The notes under the pieces are model-generated. The model saw only the letters and a list, made by a program, of their open reading frames with translations, was not told the origin of the DNA and searched no databases. The position numbers and the translations under genes are program-made. From contig NZ_RDQM01000003.1 of NCBI RefSeq assembly GCF_003703475.1, positions 1 to 64,000 on the forward strand: a DNA stretch of 64,000 bases, in the 5' to 3' direction. Positions 45,083 through 53,620 of this stretch are shown here, in pieces. The stretch's first letter is position 1. Each line of letters begins with the position of its first letter. This stretch comes from Allofranklinella schreckenbergeri (lineage in GTDB: Bacteria > Pseudomonadota > Gammaproteobacteria > Burkholderiales > Burkholderiaceae_C).

Positions 45083-46354
45083 CTATGCCTGCGCCAACCG
45101 CTGAAACAGCCCGCCGGGCAGGCGCGCGAGATGGCCTGCCAGCTCCAGCTCCAGCAATTGGGTTTGCAAGAGGGCAGTGGGCAGGCCGGTGCGCTCGGCC
45201 AGGCTCTCAAGGCTGACAGGGTCGTAGCCCAGCGCTTGCAGCAGGGCCTGGGCGTTGGTGGGTGCAGCGGCTGGGTGCGCTTCGGCTGGAGCAGTTTCGG
45301 CAGGGCGGGTGTCGGCTTCAGCGTCGGCTGCTGGCGTGGGGGAGGTTGGGCTGGGCGCGATTGGGCCGGGCGTGCCAGTTGCCGTCGCGGGCGGCTGTAG
45401 CGACAGCTCCTCCAGCACATCGGCCACATGGTCCACCAGCTTGGCGCCTTGCTTGATCAGCCAGTGGCAGCCTTTGGATTGGGGCGAGTGGATGGAGCCG
45501 GGGATGGCCATGACTTCGCGCCCTTGCTCCAGCGCCAGCCGGGCCGAGAGCAGCGAGCCGGAAGGTTGGGTGGCTTCAACCACGAGCGTGGCCTGGCTCA
45601 AGCCGGTGATGATGCGGTTGCGCTTGGGGAAATGCGTTGCCAGCGGTGGTGCGCCCAGGGGCTGCTCGGTCAGCAGCAGGCCGTTTTGGGCGATGCGCTG
45701 GGCCAGCGGTTTGTGGCTGGCGGGGTAGATGCGATCGGCGCCGGTGCCCATGACGGCGACGGTGGCTGGCGCAGCGCTGTTGGCCTGGGCGGCGTGCAGT
45801 GCGCCTTCATGCGCGGCGGCGTCGATGCCACGGGCCAGCCCGGAGACGATGCTCACGCCCGCCGCTTGCAACCAGGCGGCAAATTGGTGGGCGTTTTGCG
45901 CGCCCTGGGCGGTGGGCTGGCGGCTGCCGACGATGGCGACGTTGGCGGCGCTGCACTGCCACCAGGGCGGCTGGCCCGCTTCGGGGTGCAGCCAGCGCGT
46001 GGCGCCCACGGCGTAAAGCGCCAAGGGCGGGTCTGTCAGCTCGCGCAGGCTGGCTGGGTAGTGTGCGTCGGCCAGAGTCCAGATGGCGCGCGCGACGCCG
46101 GGCAGCGCCGGGTCGCCTTCCAGCCAGGCGCGGGCTTGCTCAAGATAGGCCAGGGTGGTATCGCTGAGGGTGAGCACCGCTTCCACCAAGGCGCGCTGGC
46201 CGAGCACGGGCAGCAGGGTATCGGCGCTTTGGGCGAAGATGGCTTGCGGGCTGCCAAAGGCTTGCAGTAGCCGCGCCGCGCGCATTGCACCAATGCCGGG
46301 GCACTGGCTCAGGCGCAGCCAGGGGGCGATGGCGGCAAAGTCGTGGGCGGGCAT
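45083..46354 (-). CDS. dprA: DNA-processing protein DprA (Smf)
   Basis: 423 residues. N-terminal helix-hairpin-helix/SAM region (WLRLSQCPGIGAMRAARLLQ). Rossmann-like core with VAIVGSRQPTAQG, VSGLARGIDAAAHEGAL, GTGADRIYPA, FPKRNRIITGLSQATLVVEA and GSLLSARLALEQGREVMAIPG. A Pro/Ala/Thr linker then a C-terminal winged-helix domain (DPVSLESLAERTGLPTALLQ). DprA loads RecA on incoming single-stranded DNA in natural transformation. Suggests competence; other com genes are not in the window. Confidence 0.94.
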   Translation of the reverse strand: MPAHDFAAIAPWLRLSQCPGIGAMRAARLLQAFGSPQAIFAQSADTLLPVLGQRALVEAVLTLSDTTLAYLEQARAWLEGDPALPGVARAIWTLADAHYPASLRELTDPPLALYAVGATRWLHPEAGQPPWWQCSAANVAIVGSRQPTAQGAQNAHQFAAWLQAAGVSIVSGLARGIDAAAHEGALHAAQANSAAPATVAVMGTGADRIYPASHKPLAQRIAQNGLLLTEQPLGAPPLATHFPKRNRIITGLSQATLVVEATQPSGSLLSARLALEQGREVMAIPGSIHSPQSKGCHWLIKQGAKLVDHVADVLEELSLQPPATATGTPGPIAPSPTSPTPAADAEADTRPAETAPAEAHPAAAPTNAQALLQALGYDPVSLESLAERTGLPTALLQTQLLELELAGHLARLPGGLFQRLAQA

Positions 46355-46394
46355 GGCGCGCTGGGGTAGTGTTGTTAACTGGCGCTAACTTGCG

Positions 46395-49300
46395 CTAATT
46401 GGCGGTGGGGCCGCGATGGTGCGCCTGAATGAGTTGCTCAAATTCCTCCAGCGGCTGGGGTACGCCAGTGTAGTAGCCCTGCCAGATGTAGCAGCCGTGG
46501 GCTTTGAGGAAGTCGATCTGGGCCTGGTTTTCCACGCCTTCGGCGACGACTTGCAGGCCCAGGCTGGAGCCCAGGGCGACGGCGGAGCGCAGGATGTTGG
46601 GCCGCGGCGGTGGTGAGGAGGGCGGGGGCGGCGGCGGTGTGGTGACGGCGTGGCCGCTGCTGGGCTTGTCGCCAGGGCTGGCCGGGGGAGTGTGGTTGAT
46701 AAAGCGTGCATCGAATTTGATGCTGCTCAGCGGCAGGCTTTCGAGCTGGCTGAGCCAGGAGTGGCCCACGCCGAAGTCGTCCAGCGCAAAGCGTACGCCG
46801 TAGGCATGTAGTTGGGTGATGGTGGCGCTGCTGCGCTCAATGTCGGTGAGCAAGACGCTTTCGCTGATTTCCAGAATCAGCCGGCTCGCGGGCGCGCCGC
46901 TGCTGGTGAGTGCTTGCAATACGGTTTGGGCAAATTGTTTTTGCCGGAATTGCCGCGGGCTGATGTTGACCGAGAGGCTGAGCTGGGCCGTTTCGGGCCG
47001 TCTGGACCATTTGAGCAATTGGCGGCAGGCTTGCGCCAGCACCCAGTTGCCCAGCGGGATGATGAGTTCGCTGCATTCGGCAATGGGGAGGAATTTGCCG
47101 GGGGCGATGACGCCTTGCTCGGCATGGTTCCAGCGCAGCAGCACTTCGGCGCCGATCAGGCGTGCGGGGTCGCTGCGGCCGTCCATTTGCGGCTGGAAAT
47201 ACAGCATGAATTGCCCCAGCGCGAGGCCGGCGCGGATTTCTTCTTCCAGCGCGGCGCGGGCTTGCGCGCGCGCTTGCAGTTGCGGCTCGTAGAACTGGGG
47301 CTGCGAGAGCTGGCCCTGGCGGGCCTGGAAGGCGGCGATGTCCACGCGGCGCAGCAGTTCGCTGCTGCTGTGCTGGGCGCTGCGGAATATGGTCACGCCA
47401 ATGCAGGTTTGGAGTCTGATGTGCCCGCCTTGCCCAAAGGGGGCGCTGAGCGCGTCGAGGATTTGGCGGCCCAGGTCCTCGCTCATGCGCACGCATTCCT
47501 CTTCTTCGCGGCCACAATGGGCCAGCAAGACGGTGAATTCCGCAGCCTGGGTGCGGGCGATGGTTTGCCCGGAGGGCACGATTTGCGTCAGCCGGGCAGC
47601 GACCTGGCGGACCAGCTCTTGCGCCACGCTGGATTCCAGCGTGGCGGAGAGGGCGGCGAGGTTTTCCAGGCTGATGAGCATCAGCGCGTTGCAGCAGGGC
47701 TGGCCGGGGTTGATTTGCTGCGCTTGCTGGAGGCGGTCGAGCAGCAGGTGGCGGTTGGGCAGGTTGGTGCCGGGGTCGTAAAACGCGTGCAGGCGGATTT
47801 CGTCTTCGGCTTTTTTGTGCTCCGTCAAGTCCACCAGCGTGAGCACGAGCTGGTCTTCTTGCACGATGCCGGAGAGGGCCAGAACTTTTTGCCGCTGGCT
47901 GCGCCGGGGTTTGGGGATGTCAAAGAGGATTTCCTGCGGCTCCAGGATGCCGTCGCTGGCGATAGCCGCCGAGAGCAGTTGCTGCCAGCGCTCGATCAGG
48001 TCTTCGCGTTGGCGGGGCGAGAGCGGCAGGCTTTGCCACCATTGGTCGAGGGTTTCCGGTGCAGGCTCGCGCACTTCACTGAAGCAGCGGAAGTTGGCGT
48101 TCATGAAGGTGATGTGCATTTGCGTGTCCACAGTGCACATGCCCACGGGCAATTGCTCGAAGATGCTTTGGCTTTTCTCGATGCGCCGTTGCAGGCGGGC
48201 CTGCAGCGTGCGCGCCTGGGTTTGATCGCGCAGGATGAGCAACTCGCGCGGGGTGGGCGAGGTGCTTTCCGGCTCGCTGGTGTAGCGGATTTTGAGCAGG
48301 TCCACCCACACGAAATGCCCCAGGCTGTGCAGCAGGCGCAGGTTGGGTTGCTGCTCGTAGAGGTATTCGGCGTTGGGCGAGGGCAGCGGCTGGCAGGCGT
48401 CGAGCTTGGGCAGATCGTCGGGGTGGACGATGGCGCGCAGCGTCAGGCGCTTCATCGCATCCTGACCATATCCGAGCATTTGCGCCAGCCGTGGCGAGAG
48501 GTTGTAGAACTGGCCGCTGTGGTCGGTTTCGGCCGCTGCCAGTTGCGGGTGGTTGATGAAGGCGAAGTAACGCTGCCAGCCTTTGTAGGCGTAATCCTGA
48601 TAGCGGGTGAGGTGGTAGGCCAGCTCCAGCTCGCGCCAGCGGTGGTGAACCAGGCACAGCAGCATGCCCAGCAGGCCAGCGCCAAACAGGCTCCAGGGCA
48701 GCAGGGGCGGCGGCGGGGGGGTGAGGTTGTTTGCCGCAAAGACCAAGTGCAGCGGCTGCCCCACCACTTGGGCAGAGAGGTGCAGCTCGTCTTGCTCCCA
48801 TTCCAGTACGGGCTGAGGGTATTGGGCGGCATGGCTGGGCCGCAGGTGCGCGCTCAAAGGAAAGGGCAGTTGGCGCTCGATTTCGTGCAGCCATTCGGTA
48901 AAGCGCAAGTCCATCAGCATCACCATGCTCTCGGGCAGCACTTGAGGCGTGCCGTGCGCGGGAATGGCCACAAGTGTGAGTTTGCTGGGCTGGGCAATGG
49001 CTTGCACTTCCACGTTGCTCGAGCGCCCATCTTCCAGCAAGCGCCGCACGGGCAGGCCCAGCGCACTGGCTTGGCTGGCGGGCACCAGTCGCAAGACATG
49101 CGAGGAGGCCAAATCCTGGTTTTGCATGGCCGCGCTCCACTGCTCGCCCAGTGATGCGCCGGAGGCATCCTGGTTATCCAGGCTGCTTTGCAGCCCGCGC
49201 AGAAAGCGCGCATACGCATTGGCGCTTTTTTGCAGGGCATGCAGGTATTGCAGCGCATGCGTTTGCAGTTGCTGGCGCGCCAGAGCCTGACGCTCGGCCG

Positions 49301-49427
49301 CATCGGTGCGCCATAGCAGCACGGCGGCGCTGACCATGAGGGCAAAAATAGGCAGCGCGTAAATCCAGAAGCGCGAAGGCGGAAAGTCGCCTGCGTGGAC
49401 TTGGGGCTGAGGGCTGGAATCGGACAA
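46395..49427 (-). CDS. Membrane PAS-like/degenerate GGDEF/EAL protein
   Basis: 1010 residues if it starts at the TTG at 49427; the open frame extends to 49547 but that stretch contains a TATAAT (49474-49479) likely to be the gene's own -10. Two membrane helices (WIYALPIFALMVSAAVLLW and LFGAGLLGMLLCLVHH) bracket an external sensor region. PAS-like segments, a degenerate GGDEF domain (signature replaced by QAAEF) and an EAL domain follow. EAL retains EVLLRW, SVNISPRQF, EISESVLL, DDFGVG, IKFD and VAEGVE, so cyclic-di-GMP hydrolysis is plausible. A proline-rich insertion interrupts the EAL domain before LGLQVVAEGVE. Confidence 0.85.
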   Translation of the reverse strand: MSDSSPQPQVHAGDFPPSRFWIYALPIFALMVSAAVLLWRTDAAERQALARQQLQTHALQYLHALQKSANAYARFLRGLQSSLDNQDASGASLGEQWSAAMQNQDLASSHVLRLVPASQASALGLPVRRLLEDGRSSNVEVQAIAQPSKLTLVAIPAHGTPQVLPESMVMLMDLRFTEWLHEIERQLPFPLSAHLRPSHAAQYPQPVLEWEQDELHLSAQVVGQPLHLVFAANNLTPPPPPLLPWSLFGAGLLGMLLCLVHHRWRELELAYHLTRYQDYAYKGWQRYFAFINHPQLAAAETDHSGQFYNLSPRLAQMLGYGQDAMKRLTLRAIVHPDDLPKLDACQPLPSPNAEYLYEQQPNLRLLHSLGHFVWVDLLKIRYTSEPESTSPTPRELLILRDQTQARTLQARLQRRIEKSQSIFEQLPVGMCTVDTQMHITFMNANFRCFSEVREPAPETLDQWWQSLPLSPRQREDLIERWQQLLSAAIASDGILEPQEILFDIPKPRRSQRQKVLALSGIVQEDQLVLTLVDLTEHKKAEDEIRLHAFYDPGTNLPNRHLLLDRLQQAQQINPGQPCCNALMLISLENLAALSATLESSVAQELVRQVAARLTQIVPSGQTIARTQAAEFTVLLAHCGREEEECVRMSEDLGRQILDALSAPFGQGGHIRLQTCIGVTIFRSAQHSSSELLRRVDIAAFQARQGQLSQPQFYEPQLQARAQARAALEEEIRAGLALGQFMLYFQPQMDGRSDPARLIGAEVLLRWNHAEQGVIAPGKFLPIAECSELIIPLGNWVLAQACRQLLKWSRRPETAQLSLSVNISPRQFRQKQFAQTVLQALTSSGAPASRLILEISESVLLTDIERSSATITQLHAYGVRFALDDFGVGHSWLSQLESLPLSSIKFDARFINHTPPASPGDKPSSGHAVTTPPPPPPSSPPPRPNILRSAVALGSSLGLQVVAEGVENQAQIDFLKAHGCYIWQGYYTGVPQPLEEFEQLIQAHHRGPTAN

Positions 49428-49473
49428 GGCGGCTATCCGCAGGCGAAGCGGTGTGTAACAAAAAAAGGCAGCG

Positions 49474-49479
49474 ATTATA
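49474..49479 (-). promoter_or_regulatory. Candidate -10 box of the EAL protein gene
   Basis: TATAAT on the minus strand, about 47 bp upstream of the TTG proposed as start. A convincing -35 was not identified. Confidence 0.35.
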
Positions 49480-49537
49480 AATTTGGAAACATTTTGGTGT
49501 TTTTTACTGCCCTTGGTAGCGCTGATGCATGATTTTT

Positions 49538-49612
49538 TTGCAATCAATAGGAATAAAAATTTGGCTATTTTGGCTTGATGGTAATCAAATTAATTTTATT
49601 TTGATTTGTAAA
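49538..49612 (+). repeat. Family 1 intergenic inverted repeat, copy 13 (divergent)
   Basis: Left GCAATCAATAGGAATAAAAA, core GGCTATTTTGGCTTGATGGT, right TTTTATTTTGATTTGTAA. Lies between the divergent EAL and PTS IIC genes. Confidence 0.85.
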
Positions 49613-49714
49613 GATGGTTTGAGATCAGATGGCTGGCGCGCGCTGCACGCACAGCACTGGGAGCCGAGGGCGTGGATAAGACCCAGACTCAGCTTTTATT
49701 TGGCGGGGTTATTA

Positions 49715-49736
49715 TGCTCAAATTGAGCAATATAAT
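49715..49736 (+). promoter_or_regulatory. Palindrome overlapping a -10 box before the PTS IIC gene
   Basis: TGCTCAA-A-TTGAGCA, a 7-bp perfect inverted repeat, is followed two bases later by TATAAT, 33 bp before the ATG. A repressor or activator site next to the -10 is suggested. Confidence 0.45.
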
Positions 49737-49768
49737 CGCCATCCTTTTTCAACTCTTGGGTCCGAGCC

Positions 49769-50788
49769 ATGTCTGCCTCTTCTTTCCTGCGATCGCGCAA
49801 TATCGAGTTTTCGCTTAAGCGCTACGGTATTGACGCCCTCAATTACATGACGCTGGGGCTGTTTGGCTCGCTGGTGATTGGCCTGATTCTCAAAACCGTG
49901 GGTGGCTGGCTGGGCCAGCCCTGGTTGGTGGAGGCAGGGAGCATGGCGCAGCAAAGCATGGGGGCGGCCATTGGCGTGGCGGTGGCTTATGGCTTGCAGG
50001 GGCCGCCCATCGTGGTGTTTGCCAGCGCTGCCATTGGCGCGCTGGGCGCCAAAATGGGCGGTCCCGTGGGCTGTTTTGTGGCAGTGGCCGCCGCCACGGA
50101 GGCCAGCAAGCTGGTGAGCAAAACGACCCCGCTGGACATCATCGTCACCCCCGCCACGGCCCTGGTGACAGGCTTTTTGGTGGCGCACTGGATTTCGCCT
50201 TTCATCGGCAATGTGCTGGAGATCACGGGGCAAAGCATCCAGTGGGCGATGACTTTGCAGCCGTTTCTCATGAGCATCGTGCTGGCCGTGGTGATGGGCA
50301 TGATCCTCACCGGGCCGACATCCAGCGCCGCTTTGGCGATTTCGCTGAACCTGGGCGGTTTGGCTGGTGGCGCAGCCACCGTGGGCTGCGCCACGCAGAT
50401 GGTGGGGTTTGCCGTGATGAGCTGGCGCGATAACGGCGTTTCCGGCCTGCTCAGCCAAGGCCTGGGCACCAGCATGCTGCAACTGCCCAATATCGTGCGC
50501 AACCCGCGTATTTGGATTCCGCCCATTCTGACTTCGGCCATTCTGGGGCCAGTAGCGGCTTTGGTGTTTGAGATGCAAAACGTGCCCAGCGGCTCTGGCA
50601 TGGGCACCAGCGGCTTGGTGGGGCAGGTCGGCACGCTCGCAGCGATGGGCGGCAGCGCCCAGGTCTGGCTGGGCATTGCCTTGCTGCACTTTATTTTGCC
50701 GGCCGTGCTGTGCGCGCTGTTTGCCGCTTTGCTGCGCCGTGCGGGCTGGATCAAACCCGGCGATATGAAGGTGAATGCGCGGATTTAA
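49769..50788 (+). CDS. PTS-type sugar transporter subunit IIC (EIIC_2 family), orphan
   Basis: 339 residues with about nine hydrophobic spans. Family landmarks: IDALNYMTLGLFGSLVIGLI, GAAIGVAVAYGLQGPPIVVF, TGPTSSAALAISLNLGGLAGGAATVGCATQ (read as two segments) and GMGTSGLVGQVG. It belongs to the compact EIIC-like permease group (PF13303). No EIIA, EIIB, HPr or EI genes lie nearby, so it may not work as a true phosphotransferase permease. The substrate is unknown. Confidence 0.82.
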   Translation: MSASSFLRSRNIEFSLKRYGIDALNYMTLGLFGSLVIGLILKTVGGWLGQPWLVEAGSMAQQSMGAAIGVAVAYGLQGPPIVVFASAAIGALGAKMGGPVGCFVAVAAATEASKLVSKTTPLDIIVTPATALVTGFLVAHWISPFIGNVLEITGQSIQWAMTLQPFLMSIVLAVVMGMILTGPTSSAALAISLNLGGLAGGAATVGCATQMVGFAVMSWRDNGVSGLLSQGLGTSMLQLPNIVRNPRIWIPPILTSAILGPVAALVFEMQNVPSGSGMGTSGLVGQVGTLAAMGGSAQVWLGIALLHFILPAVLCALFAALLRRAGWIKPGDMKVNARI

Positions 50789-50947
50789 CGAAATTTAAAG
50801 GTGTTTTCCGTCATGTAAGGGTATTTCCCTAGCTTCGGTTTTTGACATAAAGCAAATAAAAGGCATGGCGAGGACTTGCCCGCCCACCGCTGGCGGCGGC
50901 CCCTTCCATAATGCTTTGGCACACTCTAACCAAGAGAGGAGACACGC

Positions 50948-51766
50948 ATGCAGCCTGAACTCGCAGGGATACCCGAAACGATGCTGTGGACACTGCACAA
51001 CCGCGCATCGGAAGCGGCGCGGCCCGATGGATGCCTGGAGGATCCCAAATGCCTGGAGATTTACCAGGCGCTGGAGTACGACTACGAACGCAATTTCGGG
51101 GAGCCGGACGGCTCGCATGGTGTGCGCTCCCATATATTCGACGAGCGTATTCGAGCGTTTTTGGCGGAATATCCCAACGCCACCATCATCAATCTGGGCG
51201 AGGGGCTGGAGACACAACGCTACCGTATTGATGCACCCCAGGCCCTGTGGGTCAGCGTGGACGTGCCAGAGGCCATTGCCATCCGCGAGCGCTTTATCGC
51301 CCCAGATGACCAGCACCTGCACATCGGCAAAAGTGCGCTGGATACGACCTGGTTTGATGAAGTGCCGCCCCATGGCCCTTACTTCATCAGCGCCCAAGGG
51401 CTGTTCATGTACTTCAAAGAGGCCGAATTGGCCGCATTGGTAGGGGCGCTGGCAACGCGCTTTCCTGGCGCGATTCTGATGTTCGACTACCTCAACCATG
51501 CGCTGTCGCTGCTGAGCACCAGCGCCTATGGCTGGATGAAAACGTCGCACTATCGCACTCCCCCGATGCCTTGGGGCATCGATCGCAGCGCATTGAAGCC
51601 CACCCTCTCGCGCTGGATCGGGCGGGAGGTGGATGTGCACAACGTCACCTTCGAGTTTCCGCGCGGCCCGCTGCGCTGGCTGATCCCCGCGCTGGAAGGC
51701 TGGGCGCCGTTCTGGGCCGACAAGATGCCGGGCGCTTGCTGGCTGCAATTGCCGCCGCGCGCATAG
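50948..51766 (+). CDS. Leucine carboxyl methyltransferase-fold (TcmP-like) methyltransferase
   Basis: 272 residues, strong GAGAGGAG before ATG 50948. LCM-family landmarks: VRSHIFDERIRAFLAEYPNA read up to TIINLGEGLETQRYRID (SAM motif I variant), WVSVDVPEAIAIRERF, FISAQGLFMYF and GAILMFDYLNHAL. These enzymes methylate carboxyl or hydroxyl groups on polyketides or other small molecules. Stand-alone; the substrate cannot be predicted. Confidence 0.82.
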   Translation: MQPELAGIPETMLWTLHNRASEAARPDGCLEDPKCLEIYQALEYDYERNFGEPDGSHGVRSHIFDERIRAFLAEYPNATIINLGEGLETQRYRIDAPQALWVSVDVPEAIAIRERFIAPDDQHLHIGKSALDTTWFDEVPPHGPYFISAQGLFMYFKEAELAALVGALATRFPGAILMFDYLNHALSLLSTSAYGWMKTSHYRTPPMPWGIDRSALKPTLSRWIGREVDVHNVTFEFPRGPLRWLIPALEGWAPFWADKMPGACWLQLPPRA

Positions 51767-51964
51767 CTTGCACCCGTGGCGCGGGGCGGCTGGGGGCGCC
51801 CGATGATGGGTGGGCTGATGGGCTGGGGTGATGGGCTGGGGTGATGAACCCGCCTGGACACCAAGTGGCCGGTTCTACAATCCGGGTTTACGCCAGCCTG
51901 GCGCTTGGGTGCGCCAAGCTGGCGTTTCTCCCCCCAATTTCCACCTTGCATTGAAGGACCTTGC

Positions 51965-53161
51965 ATGTCTTTGTTTTCCGCCGTCGAAATGGCCCCGCGC
52001 GATCCCATTCTGGGCCTGAACGAACAATTCGCTGCCGATGCCAACCCCAAGAAAGTCAACTTGGGCGTGGGCGTGTATTTCGATGAAAACGGCAAGCTGC
52101 CCCTGCTGCAAGCCGTGGCCCAGGCCGAAGCGGCGCTGCAAGCCGATCCCAAGGCGCGCGGCTATTTGCCTATCGACGGCTTGGCCGCTTACGACCAGGC
52201 GGTGAAAGAGCTGGTGTTTGGCAAAGACAGCGAGCCGGTGCAATCGGGCCGCGTGGCGACCGTGCAAGCCTTGGGCGGCACGGGCGGCTTGAAGGTGGGG
52301 GCCGATTTTCTGAAAAAGCTCCAGCCGGGTGCCAAGGTGCTGATTTCCGATCCGAGCTGGGAGAACCACCGCGCGATCTTCACCAATGCAGGCTTTGAAG
52401 TGGGCACTTACGCTTACTACGATGCCGCTGCGCGTGGCGTGAACTTCCAGGGCATGTTGGCCGACTTGAATGCCGCGGCCGAAGGCACCATCGTGGTGCT
52501 GCACGCCTGCTGCCACAACCCCACGGGCTATGACTTGACGCCCGAGCAGTGGGATCAGGTTGTGGAGGTGGTGAAGGCCCGCAAGCTGACGGCCTTTTTG
52601 GACATGGCCTATCAAGGTTTCTCCCAGGGCCTGGCGGAAGACGGTGCGGCTGTGCACAAATTCGTGCAAGCGGGGCTGAACTTCCTGGTTTCCACCTCGT
52701 TTTCCAAGAGCTTCAGCCTGTATGGCGAGCGTGTGGGCGCGCTTTCCATCGTGGCGGCGAACAAGGATGAAGCCGCCCGTGTGCTCAGCCAGCTCAAGAT
52801 TGCCGTGCGTACCAACTATTCCAACCCGCCCACGCACGGGGCGGCTGTGGTGGCTTATGTGCTCAACAACCCCGAGCTGCGCGCTTTGTGGGAAAAGGAA
52901 CTGGGCCAAATGCGCACGCGCATCAAGGCCATGCGCCAGAAGCTGGTGGACAGCCTCAAGGCCGCGGGGGTGACGCAGGATTTGTCCTATATCACCACGC
53001 AAATTGGCATGTTCAGCTATTCGGGCCTGTCGAAAGAGCAAATGGTGCGTTTGCGCAATGAGTTCGGCGTGTACGGCGTCGATAGCGGCCGCATTTGCGT
53101 GGCTGCGCTGAATGAGCACAACATTGGCCATGTGGCCGAATCCATTGCCAAGGTGTTGTAA
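51965..53161 (+). CDS. tyrB: Aromatic-amino-acid/aspartate aminotransferase (class I)
   Basis: 398 residues from ATG 51965. SAVEMAPRDPILGLNEQFAAD, VNLGVGVYFDENGKLPLL, HACCHNPTGYD and the PLP-binding STSFSKSFSLYGERVG (K248) match the AspC/TyrB subfamily I-alpha. It transfers amino groups between aromatic amino acids or aspartate and 2-oxoglutarate. uvrB, which often follows tyrB in relatives, is absent. A strong terminator follows. Confidence 0.93.
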   Translation: MSLFSAVEMAPRDPILGLNEQFAADANPKKVNLGVGVYFDENGKLPLLQAVAQAEAALQADPKARGYLPIDGLAAYDQAVKELVFGKDSEPVQSGRVATVQALGGTGGLKVGADFLKKLQPGAKVLISDPSWENHRAIFTNAGFEVGTYAYYDAAARGVNFQGMLADLNAAAEGTIVVLHACCHNPTGYDLTPEQWDQVVEVVKARKLTAFLDMAYQGFSQGLAEDGAAVHKFVQAGLNFLVSTSFSKSFSLYGERVGALSIVAANKDEAARVLSQLKIAVRTNYSNPPTHGAAVVAYVLNNPELRALWEKELGQMRTRIKAMRQKLVDSLKAAGVTQDLSYITTQIGMFSYSGLSKEQMVRLRNEFGVYGVDSGRICVAALNEHNIGHVAESIAKVL

Positions 53162-53178
53162 GGCTTTTGGAAATACCT

Positions 53179-53234
53179 AAAAAAAGCGCTGCCCGCGTTG
53201 GCCTTTGACGGCCACGCGGGCAGCGCTTTTTTTG
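53179..53234 (+). terminator. Strong bidirectional terminator after tyrB
   Basis: AAAAAAGCGCTGCCCGCG pairs with CGCGGGCAGCGCTTTTTT, with an inner TGGCC/GGCCA stem. A-tract and T-tract on either side. Confidence 0.9.
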
Positions 53235-53276
53235 TGCTGGCTTTGCCTGCAAGCTATGCAGGTTGCGGCCATAAAT

Positions 53277-53298
53277 AAACCCCGCAGGTGCGGGGTTT
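53277..53298. terminator. Second short hairpin in the tyrB/ABC-F gap
   Basis: Perfect 10-bp palindromic arms AAACCCCGCA/TGCGGGGTTT, ending in TTT. Could terminate either strand. Confidence 0.6.
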
Positions 53299-53620
53299 GA
53301 AAAGGGAAGTCTGTTGTTCGAGTTCTTCAGGTTTTCCCACCGAGAAACTATCCAGTGATGCCGTTGCATTGCCAGCCAATGGTGTTGGTTGGGCTGGCGG
53401 CGTTATGGGGCTTTATGGGCTTTGAAGGCTTTAGCCGTTTAACGCTTGCGATCGCGGTCGTCTTCGGGCCAGATGAATGTGCTTTGAATGCTCACGCTTT
53501 TCTCCTGAAAAGTGACAGATGGGCACTTCAACGCGCACTGGCGGCAGGCGTTGACAGAAGGGGATAAAAAAATGCGCCGCTCTCCCGCCGCCTCGCCTGC
53601 CTGCTGGCCCTTTCCTTTCA
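53299..53620. other. Gap of about 320 bp without an assigned gene
   Basis: Holds no long convincing reading frame. Its only notable content is a possible 18-codon reading frame on the minus strand (53439-53495), listed separately. The frames that cross it are unsupported by codon pattern or family match. Confidence 0.5.
53439..53495 (-). CDS. Possible 18-residue microprotein
   Basis: GTG start with AGGAGA exactly five bases upstream on the minus strand, encoding MSIQSTFIWPEDDRDRKR and a TAA. The ribosome-binding site and spacing are excellent, the peptide is hydrophilic and charged. No family is recognised, and a chance occurrence is possible. Confidence 0.3.
   Translation of the reverse strand: MSIQSTFIWPEDDRDRKR

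Noticed and set aside
49428-49547. Longer N-terminus of the EAL protein starting at TTG 49547
   Set aside because: This stretch lies at the repeat edge and contains a TATAAT on the coding strand, so it is more likely promoter than coding.
50842-50870. TTGACA as a promoter of the LCM-type methyltransferase
   Set aside because: No acceptable -10 follows at 16-18 bp; left unassigned.
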